A stretch of DNA of 64,000 nt from DASSFZ01 sp035283185 (GCA_035283185.1 DATEUJ010000226.1:91029-155028), one strand, 5' to 3'. Numbered from the stretch's first letter, positions 41,034 to 50,719 are shown. The notes: generated from the letters alone by a model not told the origin. Translations and numbers: made by a program.

Positions 41034-42205
41034 AACCGATCGCAGACGTCGTCATCGTCGGCGGTGGGATCATGGGCGCGAGCGCCGCCTTCCAGTTGGC
41101 CCGGCGCGGGCTGAAAGTGACGCTCGTCGAGAAGACCTTCCTGGCGGGCGGCACGACGGGCAAGTCGTCGGCCATCGTTCGCCAGCATTACTCGAACGAG
41201 GCGACGGCGCGCATGGCGCTGCATTCGCTGCGCGTCTTCCAGAATTTCGCCGAGATCGTCGGTGGTGAGTGTGGCTTCAAGCAGACTGGATTCGTCGTGT
41301 TGGCCTCGGCCGACCAGCGCGAGGGCTTGGAAGCCAACGTGGCGCTTCAGCGCGGCGTCGGCATCGACACACGTGTCATCTCGACCGAGGAATTGCGGGA
41401 GATCGCGCCCGACATCGCCGAGCCTGAATCGGTCGTGGCGGCGTACGAGCCGGAGAGCGGCTACGCCGATCCCTCGGCGACGGTGAACTCGTTGGGCGCG
41501 GCAGCGCGCCGGTATGGCGCGACGATCATCCAGGACACCGAGGTGACCGGCGTGCTGATGGACGGCGGGCGAGTTCAGGGCGTCGTGACCACGCGCGGCG
41601 AGGTTGGAGCCGGCGCGGTGGTCAACGCAGCCGGGCCGTGGGGCGCGCGTATTGCCCGCATGGCCGGGATCGATCTGCCGATTCAACCATGCCGCGTGCA
41701 GGTCGCATTCTTCGCGCCGCCGCCCGATGGCCGGCCGGCGCCGCTCGTCTTCGCGGATTTTCCGAACGTGACGTACTTCAGGCCGGAGACCGGTGGATTG
41801 ACGCTGATCGGCTCGGTCGATCCGTCGGAAGCGAACCACCACGCCGATCCGGACCGCTTCAACGAGCGGGTCGACCTGGAGTTCGTCGCCGACATGGGGA
41901 CGCGCCTGGCCCGGCGTTTCCCCGCCATGGAGCGTGGCGAGAGTCGCGGCGGATACGCCGCCATCTACGACGTCACGCCCGACTGGCACCCCGTGATCGA
42001 CGAAGCGCCGTCCGGCAGCGGGTTCTTCGTCGCCGCCGGGCACAGCGGGCACGGATTCAAGCTCGGCCCCGCCGTCGGCGCGATGGTGGCCGATTTGGTG
42101 ACAGGCCAGAAGACCGAAGGGCTTGATCCATCGCTCTTTCGCTTTTCGCGCTTCGCCGAGGGCAAGCCTGTACGCGGCCGCTACGAGTACAGTATCGCAG
42201 GGTAA
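41030..42205 (+). CDS. FAD-dependent oxidoreductase, DAO/sarcosine-oxidase-beta-like
   Basis: 391 residues. VVIVGGGIMGASAAFQLARRG is the FAD-binding dinucleotide fold; KSSAIVRQHYSNEAT (about 44) and AAGHSGHGFKLGPAVG near the end are typical of D-amino-acid/sarcosine-oxidase-type flavoproteins. It would oxidise an amine or amino acid C-N bond. It is coupled to the hemerythrin gene upstream. It lacks the ferredoxin extension seen in the related protein at 59876-61588. Confidence 0.87.
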   Translation: MKPIADVVIVGGGIMGASAAFQLARRGLKVTLVEKTFLAGGTTGKSSAIVRQHYSNEATARMALHSLRVFQNFAEIVGGECGFKQTGFVVLASADQREGLEANVALQRGVGIDTRVISTEELREIAPDIAEPESVVAAYEPESGYADPSATVNSLGAAARRYGATIIQDTEVTGVLMDGGRVQGVVTTRGEVGAGAVVNAAGPWGARIARMAGIDLPIQPCRVQVAFFAPPPDGRPAPLVFADFPNVTYFRPETGGLTLIGSVDPSEANHHADPDRFNERVDLEFVADMGTRLARRFPAMERGESRGGYAAIYDVTPDWHPVIDEAPSGSGFFVAAGHSGHGFKLGPAVGAMVADLVTGQKTEGLDPSLFRFSRFAEGKPVRGRYEYSIAG

Positions 42206-42385
42206 CATGGCTGATGGCTGATGGCTGATAGCTGATAGCTGATGGCCGATGGCTGATGGCCGATGGCTGATGGCTGATGGCTGATGGCTGATGGCTGATG
42301 GCCGATGGCCGATGGCTGATGGATGTCGGTCATCCACTATCTGCCATCTGCTATCTGCTATCCGCTATCTGCTATCTGCTACCTG
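42206..42385. repeat. Intergenic periodic repeat, ggctgatggctgatagc family
   Basis: More than ten iterations of gctgatggc(c)gat, then a mirrored right half (ccatctgctatctgctatccgc). A long frame runs through it into the acyl-CoA dehydrogenase but has no ribosome binding site. Confidence 0.9.
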
Positions 42386-42399
42386 GAGGCACCACTCGG

Positions 42400-43542
42400 A
42401 TGATCGGATTCACGCTCACCGACGAGCAGCGCGAATTCCGCGACCTGGCCCACAAGTTTGCGGAGAAGACGATCCGTCCGATCGCCGGCGAGGCGGACGA
42501 AAATGAAGAAGTGCCGTGGGAAGCACTGGAGAAGGCCCACCAGGCCGGATTGATCACGTTCTCTCTCCCCGAGAAGTATGGCGGGGGCGGCGTGGAGAGC
42601 GTCCTCACCAAAGCCATCGTGGACGAGGAGATCTTCTGGGGATGCGCAGGCGTTGCGACGATCATCGGCGGCGCCGCGCTGTGCGCTACGCCGATCCTGC
42701 TGGCGGGCAGCGAGGAGCAGAGAGAGGACTACATCACCCGGCTCTGCAATCCCGGCAAAGTGACGCTCGGCGCGTACGCGCTCACCGAGCCGTCGGCCGG
42801 TAGCGATCCGGCGGCGATGATTACACATGCTCGCCGCGATAGAGGCAAATACATCCTCAACGGCTACAAGACGTTCATCACGAACGCCGGCATCGCCGAC
42901 CTCTACGTCGTATTCGCGACGGTCGATCCGTCGCGTGGCGTGGACGGCATTACGGCGTTCATCGTGGAAAAGGACTGGCCGGGCGTGACGCCGGGCAAGA
43001 AAGAGAAGAAGATGGGCATCCGCGCCTCGCACACGGCCGGCATCGCCTTCGAGGACGTGGAGGTGCCGGCCGCCAACCGGCTGGGCGAAGAAGGCGACGG
43101 CTTCAAGATCGCCATGCGCACCTTCGACATTACGCGCTCGCACATCGCCATCGGCGCGGTGGGCATCGCCCGCGCCGCCTACGAGTACGCGCTGGCCTAC
43201 GCGCACGAGCGGCGGCAGTTCGGCAAACCGATCTTCGCATTCCAATCGATCGCCTTCATGCTGGCCGATATGGCGATGCAGATCGACGCGGCTCGCTTGC
43301 TGACCTGGCGCGCGGCGTGGCTGTACGATAACGGCCTGCCGTGCACGACCGAGGCGAGCATAGCCAAGGCCTTCGCCGCCGACGTCGCGATGAAAGTGAC
43401 CACGGACGCCGTGCAGATTCTCGGCGGCTACGGCTACAGCCGCGAATACCCGGTCGAGAAGTGGATGCGCGACGCGAAGATCATGCAGATTTACGAAGGC
43501 ACAGCGCAGATACAGAGGTTGGTTATATCGCGGAGGTTGTAG
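42400..43542 (+). CDS. Acyl-CoA dehydrogenase
   Basis: 380 residues from the ATG at 42400, 9 bases after ctggagg; the frame is open back to 42298, but only through repeats. TLTDEQREFRDLAHKFA, YALTEPSAGSDPAA (FAD/substrate), GYKTFITNAG and the C-terminal QILGGYGYSREYPVEKWMRDAK with IYEGTAQIQ, whose Glu is the catalytic base, identify the family. It desaturates an acyl-CoA and passes electrons to an electron-transfer flavoprotein (no etfAB in this window). Confidence 0.95.
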   Translation: MIGFTLTDEQREFRDLAHKFAEKTIRPIAGEADENEEVPWEALEKAHQAGLITFSLPEKYGGGGVESVLTKAIVDEEIFWGCAGVATIIGGAALCATPILLAGSEEQREDYITRLCNPGKVTLGAYALTEPSAGSDPAAMITHARRDRGKYILNGYKTFITNAGIADLYVVFATVDPSRGVDGITAFIVEKDWPGVTPGKKEKKMGIRASHTAGIAFEDVEVPAANRLGEEGDGFKIAMRTFDITRSHIAIGAVGIARAAYEYALAYAHERRQFGKPIFAFQSIAFMLADMAMQIDAARLLTWRAAWLYDNGLPCTTEASIAKAFAADVAMKVTTDAVQILGGYGYSREYPVEKWMRDAKIMQIYEGTAQIQRLVISRRL

Positions 43543-43652
43543 GCATAGACGATGCCGCCGACGTCTCACCTCTATGTATGGTAGTATTGAGCCAACTGAG
43601 CCGGGCACCGTGAGTCAGAGCGCAAGAGAGATAAAGAAAGGAATCTGCAACT

Positions 43653-43943
43653 ATGAGCACACAAATTGGCACTTTGCTGGTCAGCTCGCCAGAGATATGT
43701 GGCGGGCGTCTACGGATTGAAGGTACGCGCATTACGGTAAACCAAGTCGCCGTTCTATACAAGCAGGGATACAGCCCCGAAGAAATCGCAGACCAATATC
43801 CACATCTAACGCTGGCTCAGGTCTATGCTGCATTAGCATATTACCACGCTAATAGAGAGGAGATAGAGGCTGACCTCGCTGCCGAAAGGTTGGAGGCCGA
43901 GAGACTTGAGAAGGAATACCAGCAAGCAACGGGGCCCGCATAA
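43653..43943 (+). CDS. DUF433 antitoxin-like protein
   Basis: 96 residues. VSSPEICGGRLRIEGTRITV and LYKQGYSPEEIADQYPHLTLAQVYAALAYY form the DUF433 winged-helix-like fold, common as antitoxin of PIN-like toxins. A charged coiled C-terminal helix (AAERLEAERLEKEYQ) probably contacts the toxin. Its stop overlaps the start of the next gene by one base. Usual regulation is autorepression by the pair, which I infer. Confidence 0.85.
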   Translation: MSTQIGTLLVSSPEICGGRLRIEGTRITVNQVAVLYKQGYSPEEIADQYPHLTLAQVYAALAYYHANREEIEADLAAERLEAERLEKEYQQATGPA

Positions 43944-44290
43944 TGCAAATTCGCTTGTATGTAGATGAAGACGCGATGGCTCGTGCTCTCGTGCAGGGGC
44001 TGCGCGCTCGTGGGATAGATGTGATAACAGTGCTCGACGCAGGGATGTCAGAACAGGACGATAGAGCACAACTTGAGTATGCCGCCGCGCATGGGCGTGT
44101 ACTTTATACATTCAATGTCGGTCACTTTTACCGGCTTCATTCGGAGTACTTGGCTCAAGGTAAGAGTCATGCAGGAATCATCTTGGTCTACCGCCAGCGT
44201 TACCCCATTGGCGAACAGATACGACGGCTGTTAAAGGTGATACACACGAAATCTGCGGAAGAGATGAGAAACGACGTCTTCTTCCTTTAA
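43943..44290 (+). CDS. DUF5615 PIN-like toxin
   Basis: 115 residues. MQIRLYVDEDAMARALVQGLR has the first acidic residues (Asp-Glu-Asp), VLDAGMSEQDDRAQLEYAAAHGRVLYTFNVGHF the second acidic cluster. This is the DUF5615 variant of the PIN RNase fold (here TFNVGHF in place of TxNxxDF, so one Asp is replaced). Paired with DUF433 it forms a type II toxin-antitoxin module. Confidence 0.82.
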   Translation: MQIRLYVDEDAMARALVQGLRARGIDVITVLDAGMSEQDDRAQLEYAAAHGRVLYTFNVGHFYRLHSEYLAQGKSHAGIILVYRQRYPIGEQIRRLLKVIHTKSAEEMRNDVFFL

Positions 44291-44365
44291 GACGATGGAA
44301 GGGGTGTTGATTCCCGCCGCCCGTCGTGGTTCTCCAGCGTTTTCAATCCTGACAAGGAAGACACA

Positions 44366-45448
44366 ATGAAAACCTACAACATCGGCGTGATCCCCGGCGA
44401 CGGCATCGGGCCAGAGGTCGTGCGTGAGGGGCTGCGAGTGCTGCGCGCCGTGGCGGATGGCTTCGCGTACAACTTCGTCGAGTATCCGTACAGCGGCGAA
44501 TACTACTTGAAGACGAAGGAGCTTGTCCCTCCGAGCGTGATCGAAGAATGGCGCGCGCTCGACGCGGTTTTCCTCGGCGCGATCGGCCATCCCGACGCCG
44601 AACCCGGCCTGGTCGAGCGCTCGGTCATCATGGGCCTGCGCTTCGGGCTTGACCTGTACATCAACCTGCGCCCCGTCAAGCTTTACGCCGAGCACTTGTG
44701 CCCGCTCAAAGACAAAGGCCCGGCCGAGGTGGACTTCGTGGTGGTGCGCGAGAACACAGAGGACGCCTACGCAGGCGTAGGCGGCATTTTCAAGAAGGGC
44801 ACGCCAGACGAGGTCGCCATCGCCGAGATGATCTTCACGCGCAAGGGCACCGAGCGCGTCATGCGTTATGCATTCGAGCTGGCGCGAGAGCGTGCCCGGC
44901 TGCGCGGCAACGGCGGGCGGAAGCCGAAGGTCACGATGGTGGACAAAGCCAACGCCATACGAGCGCAGGATCTCTGGACGCGGACGTTCGCCGAAGTGGG
45001 CGCCGGATACGCCGAAGTCGAGCAGGATCACGCCTACGTCGACGCTTGCTGCATGTGGATGGTGAAGAATCCCGAGTGGTTCGACGTGATCGTGACGACC
45101 AACCTGTTCGGCGACATCATCACCGATCTCGGCGCGATGATCCAGGGCGGCATGGGCATCGCCGCGTCGGGCAATATCCATCCGGGCAAGCACGGCATGT
45201 TCGAGCCGATCCACGGCTCCGCGCCGAAATACGCCGGGAAGAACGTCGCCAACCCGTTGGGCGCCGTGGCCGCGGCAGCCATGATGTTGGAGTTCCTGGG
45301 CGAGAAACAAGCAGCCGAGAGCGTCGAGCAGGCGGTCGCGGAGCTGCTGATCTCGCGCCGAATCCCTTCGCTGGACGCCAGGAGTGGCCTGAGCACGAGC
45401 CAGATTGGCGATATGGTCACGCAAGGGGTGTTGGCGGCGGTTAGCTGA
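44366..45448 (+). CDS. Isopropylmalate/isocitrate/tartrate dehydrogenase family (LeuB-like)
   Basis: 360 residues. IGVIPGDGIGPEVV at the start, VVVRENTEDAYAGVGG, DHAYVDACCMWMVKNPEWFDVIVTTN split as the metal-binding Asp region, and GSAPKYAGKNVANPLGA near the end define the beta-decarboxylating dehydrogenases. It would oxidise and decarboxylate a 3-alkylmalate, isocitrate, D-malate or tartrate. GGIFKKGTPDEVAIAEMIFTRKG is closer in style to tartrate/D-malate members than to classic LeuB, so substrate is uncertain. With LeuA-like, LeuC and LeuD it could complete a 2-oxoacid elongation path. Confidence 0.88.
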   Translation: MKTYNIGVIPGDGIGPEVVREGLRVLRAVADGFAYNFVEYPYSGEYYLKTKELVPPSVIEEWRALDAVFLGAIGHPDAEPGLVERSVIMGLRFGLDLYINLRPVKLYAEHLCPLKDKGPAEVDFVVVRENTEDAYAGVGGIFKKGTPDEVAIAEMIFTRKGTERVMRYAFELARERARLRGNGGRKPKVTMVDKANAIRAQDLWTRTFAEVGAGYAEVEQDHAYVDACCMWMVKNPEWFDVIVTTNLFGDIITDLGAMIQGGMGIAASGNIHPGKHGMFEPIHGSAPKYAGKNVANPLGAVAAAAMMLEFLGEKQAAESVEQAVAELLISRRIPSLDARSGLSTSQIGDMVTQGVLAAVS

Positions 45449-45527
45449 TGGCAGATAGCAGAGGGCAGAGGGCAGATAGCTGATAGCTGATGGCCGATGG
45501 CTGATGGCCGATGGCAGATGATTGAGA
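45446..45527. repeat. Intergenic periodic repeat, gcagatagcagagggc family
   Basis: gatggcagatagcagagggcag then tagctgatggccgatggctg iterations in the gap before the large regulator. Confidence 0.85.
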
Positions 45528-45546
45528 GCGTGTCTGGGATAAGCCG

Positions 45547-48500
45547 GTGAGCGAAGCTGTTCCTATCATATGGACTAAACTTCGTCCGCCGCTCCTGCGC
45601 CAGAGTACGTTCCCGCGCGAGCGGCTGGAAGCGCTCATGCGCCGATGCGCGACGCGACGGCTCACGCTCGTGTGCGCTGCGCCCGGCTACGGCAAGACCA
45701 CGCTCATCGCCAGCGGGTTGTCCGGGACGGGCCTGCCGCTCGTCTGGTACAGCCTCAGCCGGAGCGATCGCGACATTATCACTTTTTACTCCTACCTCGC
45801 CGCCGGCTTCGACCACGAATGGCCCGGCTTTGCCGACGTGGTGCGGTTGTCATTCGCTCCCGGCGCGAGCGTGCAGACCCGGCCAGCGGCGTTTGTCGCC
45901 GCCGGCGTCAACCATCTTGCCTCTGCCGCTGCCGGCGATCTGCTCGTCGTCCTCGACGATTTTCAACTGGTGGATCAAGTTCCCGAGATCGCCGAGACGT
46001 TCGATCTCTTGATTTGCCACGCCCCGCCGCAGGCGCATTTCGTCATTGCCACGCGCGCCGCGCCCGCCATCTCGTGCCTGCCTCGCCTGCGCGCGGAAGG
46101 CCAAGCGGTGGAAATCGCCGAAGCCGATCTGAAATTCAGCCCGGACGAAGCGGCCACGCTCTTCGCACAGTCGCTCCACCTGAGCCTGCCCGATCCGGTT
46201 GTGGCAGCGCTCACCGAGCGGACCGAAGGCTGGGTGCTGGGCTTGCTGATGGCGGGCCAATCCATGAAAGGGCGTGCCCGCTCGGCAGCCGGCGGCCCTC
46301 TGCCCGAATCGGCGGCCGATCGCCGGATGTTATTCGAGTACCTCTCTGAGGAAGTGATGCGCCAGCAACCGCCCGCCATGGCGGATTTCCTCACCAGTTC
46401 GGCCATCCTATCGCGCCTGGAACCGGCTGAGTGTGACGCGGCGCTCGGCCGCTCGGACTCGGCCTTCCGGCTGCGCCAGGTGGCGCAGCACTGCCTCTTC
46501 GCCGTCCACACCGACGACGGCTGGCTGCGTTATCATCGCCTGTTCCGGGAGTTCTTGCTGCAGCTTCTCGCCGGCGACGCGGAGCGGGCGGAAGCGCTGC
46601 ATCGTCGAGCGGCGGCGTACTTCCAAGAGAAGCACGACTTCGAAACGGCCATCTCTCACTGGCTGGAGGCGCGCGACCACCGTCAGGCAGCGGCGCTCAT
46701 CGTCTCTGTGTCGGCCGAGATGCTTCACGCCGGCCGCTTCGACACGCTGGGGTTCTGGCTCAGCCAGATTCCAGAGAGCGGGTTTGCCGAATTCCCGGAG
46801 CTGTGGGTGTGCCAGGGACAGATGTGCGAGGCGTGCAGCCAGTGGGATCAGGCGTTGGAATACTACGAGCGGGCGGCGCTGGCTTTCACCGCGCGCGGCG
46901 ACCTGCTAGGCTTGAGCGACGTTCTGCAAGGCAAGGGCCACATTCTGAACTGGCGCGAGGGCAAGCATGCCGAGGCCGAGCGGCTGCACCGCGAGGCGCT
47001 CAGTTACTTGAGCGACGAGCACTGGCGCAAGCGCGCCGCTCTGCTGGCCAGCCTGGCGCGCGACCAGCTTTCGGCAGCGAACACGACCGCCGCGCAAACG
47101 CTGTATCGCGAGGCGCTGGCGATTTACGAAGCGGAGGCCGACCGGCAAGGCCAGCTCGATACGCTGCTCAACCCAGGCTCGTGGCTCTTCCACAGCATGG
47201 GTGACTTTTCGCAGGCGCTCGCCGTCTTACGCCGCGCCGAGCGGCTGGCCTCTGACTTAAACAGCTCGCGCCATCTCGCCGAAGCCTACAATAACATCTC
47301 GGTGAATCTATACTTTCTGGGGCGGTATGGCGAGTCGCTGACATTTGCCAAGCAGGCTCTTGAGCTGAGCCGCGAATTGGGAGATTCCCATAACGAAGCC
47401 TTTGCGCTCCTTAATCAGGCCAACGCATTGGAGTCGACGTGCGGGATGAGCTATGTCGAGCTCTATCGCCAGTGCCAGCGCGCACTGCACATGGAGCAGG
47501 CGCTCGGCAATCGTCGCTATGTCATCGCCACGCTGGTCTTCATGATGATCCTCGCCCGGCGCGGCGGCGATAGCTCCGAGGCGGTCCAGCGCGGGCAGCA
47601 GGCGCTGGCGCTGGCTGCCGAGCGCGGCCTGCGTTGGCTGACAGGTTTCGTTCTGATACAACTGGGCGCGGCGCAAATCTGGATCGACCCAGCCGAGGCG
47701 CGCGCCCGGCTGGTGGAAGCGCTGCACATCTTCGGCGATGGTGAAGATCAGTATCACTTGACGGTGGCTCACTTCTGGCTGGCCGTGCTCTATCAGTCCG
47801 AAAATAATCCGGCCTATCTCGATCACCTCCGCGAATGCCTGCGGCTGGCGGTGGGGCACAATTACGATTATACCTTTCGGGGCGAGGCGCAAGCGGCCAT
47901 CCCGCTGTTGGTGGCTGCGTTGGAGCACGACCTCTGGCCCTCCTACGTCACGCCGATACTGGTGGCGTTTGGCTCTCGCGCCGCCGCCTCGCTCAGTTCT
48001 CTGCTGTCCGACGCGAATCCGGAAGCGCGGCGACGTGCTCAGGCGGTGCTTGAAGAGATGGGGGTATCGGCGCCGCTGCCCGCGGCGCGGGCCTCGAAGA
48101 CCTTACCCAAGCAAGCGCCCGTGCCGCTTTTGACGATTCGCGGTTTCGGTAACTTCAGCCTGTGGCGCGGCTCCCGTCTCGTGGAAGAGCGCGACTGGGG
48201 ACGCCGCAAGAGCAAGCGGCTGTTGAAGTATATTGTGCTCAGTCCAGATCATACTCTCTCAAAGGATGCTGCGACCGACATGCTGTGGGGCGACGCCGAT
48301 CCCCAGTCGGCGAACGCCAACTTCTATCGCACGCTATACAACCTGCGGCGCGTGCTGGAGCCGATGTCACCCCATTCACACTCGCATTACATCGCTCTCG
48401 AGGGCGGCCTGCTGCGCCTGGTCTCAGAGTGCGTGCACAGTATTGACGTGGACGAATTCGTGCGCGGGGTAGAAGCAGGGCGCCGTGCGGCGCGGTCGGG

Positions 48501-48900
48501 TGACCCGGCTGCGGGGGATCATTTATCCGCCGCCGTTCGCCTTTATGCGGATGATCTTTCGACCGACGATCTCTACGACGATTGGCTACAGCCGTGGCGC
48601 GAGCGGCTTCGCAATCAGTACCTTGACGCGCTGTGCGATCTGGCCGATCTGGCGGTCGGGGCAGGCCAGCTCGATCTGGCCATCCAGTATTTACGGCAGG
48701 CGTTTCGAAAAGATAACACCTATGAGGCTGCCTGCCTGAAATTGATGCAGGCTCTGGCGCGGAGTGGACAGCGCGCTGAAGCGCTGCAGCATTACACTGC
48801 CTGTGAAAAAGCGCTGGCCGAACTCGGCCTGCCGCTCTCAGATGAGCTGCTCGCTGCGCGGCGAGATTTGCTCGCAAGGCCGATGTCTCTCCCCGGTTAG
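45547..48900 (+). CDS. MalT-like ATPase/TPR transcriptional regulator with C-terminal SARP-type (wHTH + BTAD) output
   Basis: 1117 residues, GTG start. TKLRPPLLRQSTFPRERLE and CAAPGYGKTTLIAS (Walker A, about 40-53) with LLVVLDDFQLVD (Walker B) form the STAND-type NTPase. About 340-820 is helical with TPR-like repeats that would sense a ligand. From about 859 (LTIRGFGNFSLWRG) a winged-helix DNA-binding domain, then a bacterial transcriptional activator domain to the end, replace the LuxR helix-turn-helix of MalT. It is likely cytoplasmic and ATP-dependent. It lies just upstream of the glutamine-synthetase/amine cluster, which it may control; this is inference from position. Confidence 0.9.
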   Translation: MSEAVPIIWTKLRPPLLRQSTFPRERLEALMRRCATRRLTLVCAAPGYGKTTLIASGLSGTGLPLVWYSLSRSDRDIITFYSYLAAGFDHEWPGFADVVRLSFAPGASVQTRPAAFVAAGVNHLASAAAGDLLVVLDDFQLVDQVPEIAETFDLLICHAPPQAHFVIATRAAPAISCLPRLRAEGQAVEIAEADLKFSPDEAATLFAQSLHLSLPDPVVAALTERTEGWVLGLLMAGQSMKGRARSAAGGPLPESAADRRMLFEYLSEEVMRQQPPAMADFLTSSAILSRLEPAECDAALGRSDSAFRLRQVAQHCLFAVHTDDGWLRYHRLFREFLLQLLAGDAERAEALHRRAAAYFQEKHDFETAISHWLEARDHRQAAALIVSVSAEMLHAGRFDTLGFWLSQIPESGFAEFPELWVCQGQMCEACSQWDQALEYYERAALAFTARGDLLGLSDVLQGKGHILNWREGKHAEAERLHREALSYLSDEHWRKRAALLASLARDQLSAANTTAAQTLYREALAIYEAEADRQGQLDTLLNPGSWLFHSMGDFSQALAVLRRAERLASDLNSSRHLAEAYNNISVNLYFLGRYGESLTFAKQALELSRELGDSHNEAFALLNQANALESTCGMSYVELYRQCQRALHMEQALGNRRYVIATLVFMMILARRGGDSSEAVQRGQQALALAAERGLRWLTGFVLIQLGAAQIWIDPAEARARLVEALHIFGDGEDQYHLTVAHFWLAVLYQSENNPAYLDHLRECLRLAVGHNYDYTFRGEAQAAIPLLVAALEHDLWPSYVTPILVAFGSRAAASLSSLLSDANPEARRRAQAVLEEMGVSAPLPAARASKTLPKQAPVPLLTIRGFGNFSLWRGSRLVEERDWGRRKSKRLLKYIVLSPDHTLSKDAATDMLWGDADPQSANANFYRTLYNLRRVLEPMSPHSHSHYIALEGGLLRLVSECVHSIDVDEFVRGVEAGRRAARSGDPAAGDHLSAAVRLYADDLSTDDLYDDWLQPWRERLRNQYLDALCDLADLAVGAGQLDLAIQYLRQAFRKDNTYEAACLKLMQALARSGQRAEALQHYTACEKALAELGLPLSDELLAARRDLLARPMSLPG

Positions 48901-49236
48901 TCATTGTACCTTCCGTCACGAATCAGATCACAACAACGGCCAATCGTCGTCAACTGTAAGCGCGCTGAGCGCACTTTTCGCAGTTCTCGCCGCAACCTGC
49001 CCTGCGAAGTCCCCGACCGAAGGGAGCGGGGAGCGCAGTCGAAGGGTTGGACTGCGGTGGGAGCGGACGGCAGTGCAACTGCCGTCCAAACGCTCGTAAT
49101 TGGGCGGGTGCGAAAAACAGGCTGAGTCGCTCATAAGGCAAATGGCTTGTCCATCTCCCGGCGGACAGGGAGAAATTTGGGAGAACTGTTTGCTAGACTG
49201 CGTTGCATTAGCCCACCAGGCAACGGAGGTGCTGCC
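48901..49236. other. 336-base gap before the amine cluster
   Basis: No gene. It contains a perfect hairpin ggacggcagt-gca-actgccgtcc near 49066-49088, an aagggagcggggagcgcagtcgaaggg repeat near 49020, and the cggaggt ribosome binding site of the next gene. It is a likely site for regulation, but I cannot name a promoter. Confidence 0.6.
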
Positions 49237-50661
49237 ATGCTTGCCCAGGAGCCGACCCAAGCCCGTTCGACTGCGGCGCACCACGCCGAATCCTCTGGCG
49301 CGAGCGCCGCCAAGGAGACTTCTCACCTCGTCGAGCCTATTCTTCGCCAGATCGAGTCAGCGCACATTCGAACGATCAAAGTGGAGTTTCCCGATCTGTT
49401 TGGCGTGGCGCGGGCGAAGGCTGTGCCGGCGCGGCAGTTCCCACACGCGGTCGAGCACGGCGTTCAGTTTGCCTTTCCGACGTTCGCGCTCGATCTGGCC
49501 GGCAACCCGGCCTCCGGCACCGGCACCGCCGAGGAAACCGGCTATGCCGACATGACGGCTATCCCCGATCTCAGCACGTTCACCATTCTGCCGTGGGAGC
49601 CGCACACGGCGGCGGTGATCGCCGACCTCTACTACGCCGGCGAGCCTCTGAGCCTGGCCCCGCGCAACATTCTCAAGCGCGTCGTCGCTGAATACGAGAA
49701 GCGCAACCTGCTGCCCATCGTCGGCAGCGAGCTGGAGTTCTATCTGCTCAGGCTGGACAACGGGTCGTGGCGCACCTACTCAGAGAAGCCGAGCATGGTT
49801 TACACGTGGAACAGCACGATCGATCCCGACGGCATCACGCGCAAGATGTGCGAGGCGGTCGAAGAAATGGGCCATCGCGCGCTGGCGGTCAGCCACGAAT
49901 TCTTCCCCGGCCAGTTCGAGATCAACCTCGATCACGGCGAGGCGCTGGACATGGCCGACCGCACTTTCTTCTTCAAGCAAGCGGTCAAGGAAATCGCCTG
50001 GCAGAACGGGCTGATGGCAACCTTCATGGCCAAGCCGCGCTCTGATCTGGGCGGCAGCGGCTACCATCTCCATATGAGCATCGCCGACCCGGAGACCGGC
50101 GCGAACCTGTTCTACGATCCCCGCGCCCCCCACGAGCTGTCGGAGCTGGCGTGCCGCTTCGTCGGCGGCCAGATCGCGCACGCGCGCGGCCTGACGGCGG
50201 TCTTCGCGCCGACGGTCAACTCGTACAAGCGCTACGTTCCCGGCGCCTTCGCTCCTTACTACATCCTGTGGGGCTACGATAATCGCACCTGCTACGTGCG
50301 TATTCCGCCGGAGCGCAAAGCCGGCGCCCGTGTGGAGAACCGAACGCCGGACGGCGTGGCGAACCCATACCTGGTTTTTGCGGCGGCGCTGGCGGCCGGC
50401 CTCGACGGCATTGACCGCGGCCTCGATCCCGGCCCTCCCTACGAGGGCGACGCCTACGCGACCGCCGATCCGGCCTCCACCCCGGTCGTTCCTCAATACC
50501 TGCACGAAGCCGTCGCCGCGCTGGAAGAGGATGAATTTCTGTGCCAGGCGCTGGGAGCCGCTTTCGTCAAGGCATTCGCCGCCGTGAAGCGGCTGGAGTC
50601 GCAGCGCTTCCGCGCTCACGTCACCGACTGGGAGTTCAACGAGTACGCCTTCCATTTGTAG
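49237..50661 (+). CDS. Glutamine-synthetase-like gamma-glutamylamide synthetase (GlnT/GmaS/PuuA group)
   Basis: 474 residues from the ATG at 49237, cggaggt upstream; an upstream in-frame start at 49147 lacks support. GSELEFYL, SHEFFPGQFEINLDHG, NSYKRYVPGAFAP and RIPPERKAGARVENR cover the metal, glutamate and ATP sites of the fold. DLFGVARAKAVPA near residue 55 is the N-terminal GS beta-grasp. The form resembles the GlnT/PuuA-type enzymes that link glutamate to primary amines rather than GlnA. Followed by a permease and glutamate-synthase-domain genes, it probably makes gamma-glutamyl-methylamide or a homologue. Plain ammonia assimilation remains possible. Confidence 0.85.
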   Translation: MLAQEPTQARSTAAHHAESSGASAAKETSHLVEPILRQIESAHIRTIKVEFPDLFGVARAKAVPARQFPHAVEHGVQFAFPTFALDLAGNPASGTGTAEETGYADMTAIPDLSTFTILPWEPHTAAVIADLYYAGEPLSLAPRNILKRVVAEYEKRNLLPIVGSELEFYLLRLDNGSWRTYSEKPSMVYTWNSTIDPDGITRKMCEAVEEMGHRALAVSHEFFPGQFEINLDHGEALDMADRTFFFKQAVKEIAWQNGLMATFMAKPRSDLGGSGYHLHMSIADPETGANLFYDPRAPHELSELACRFVGGQIAHARGLTAVFAPTVNSYKRYVPGAFAPYYILWGYDNRTCYVRIPPERKAGARVENRTPDGVANPYLVFAAALAAGLDGIDRGLDPGPPYEGDAYATADPASTPVVPQYLHEAVAALEEDEFLCQALGAAFVKAFAAVKRLESQRFRAHVTDWEFNEYAFHL

Positions 50662-50719
50662 CCGCCGTTCGACCCTCTCCGCCGAGAGGGACTCAGCCGC
50701 TTCGCGTCAGGAGGAAAAC

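Noticed and set aside
42206..42385. Possible CRISPR array
   Set aside because: Units are 8-12 bases, contiguous and without spacers of fixed length; it is a periodic repeat.
42298..42399. Longer N-terminus for the acyl-CoA dehydrogenase
   Set aside because: The extra residues are repeat translation (LSAICYLLSAICYLL) and the ribosome binding site is at 42384-42389.
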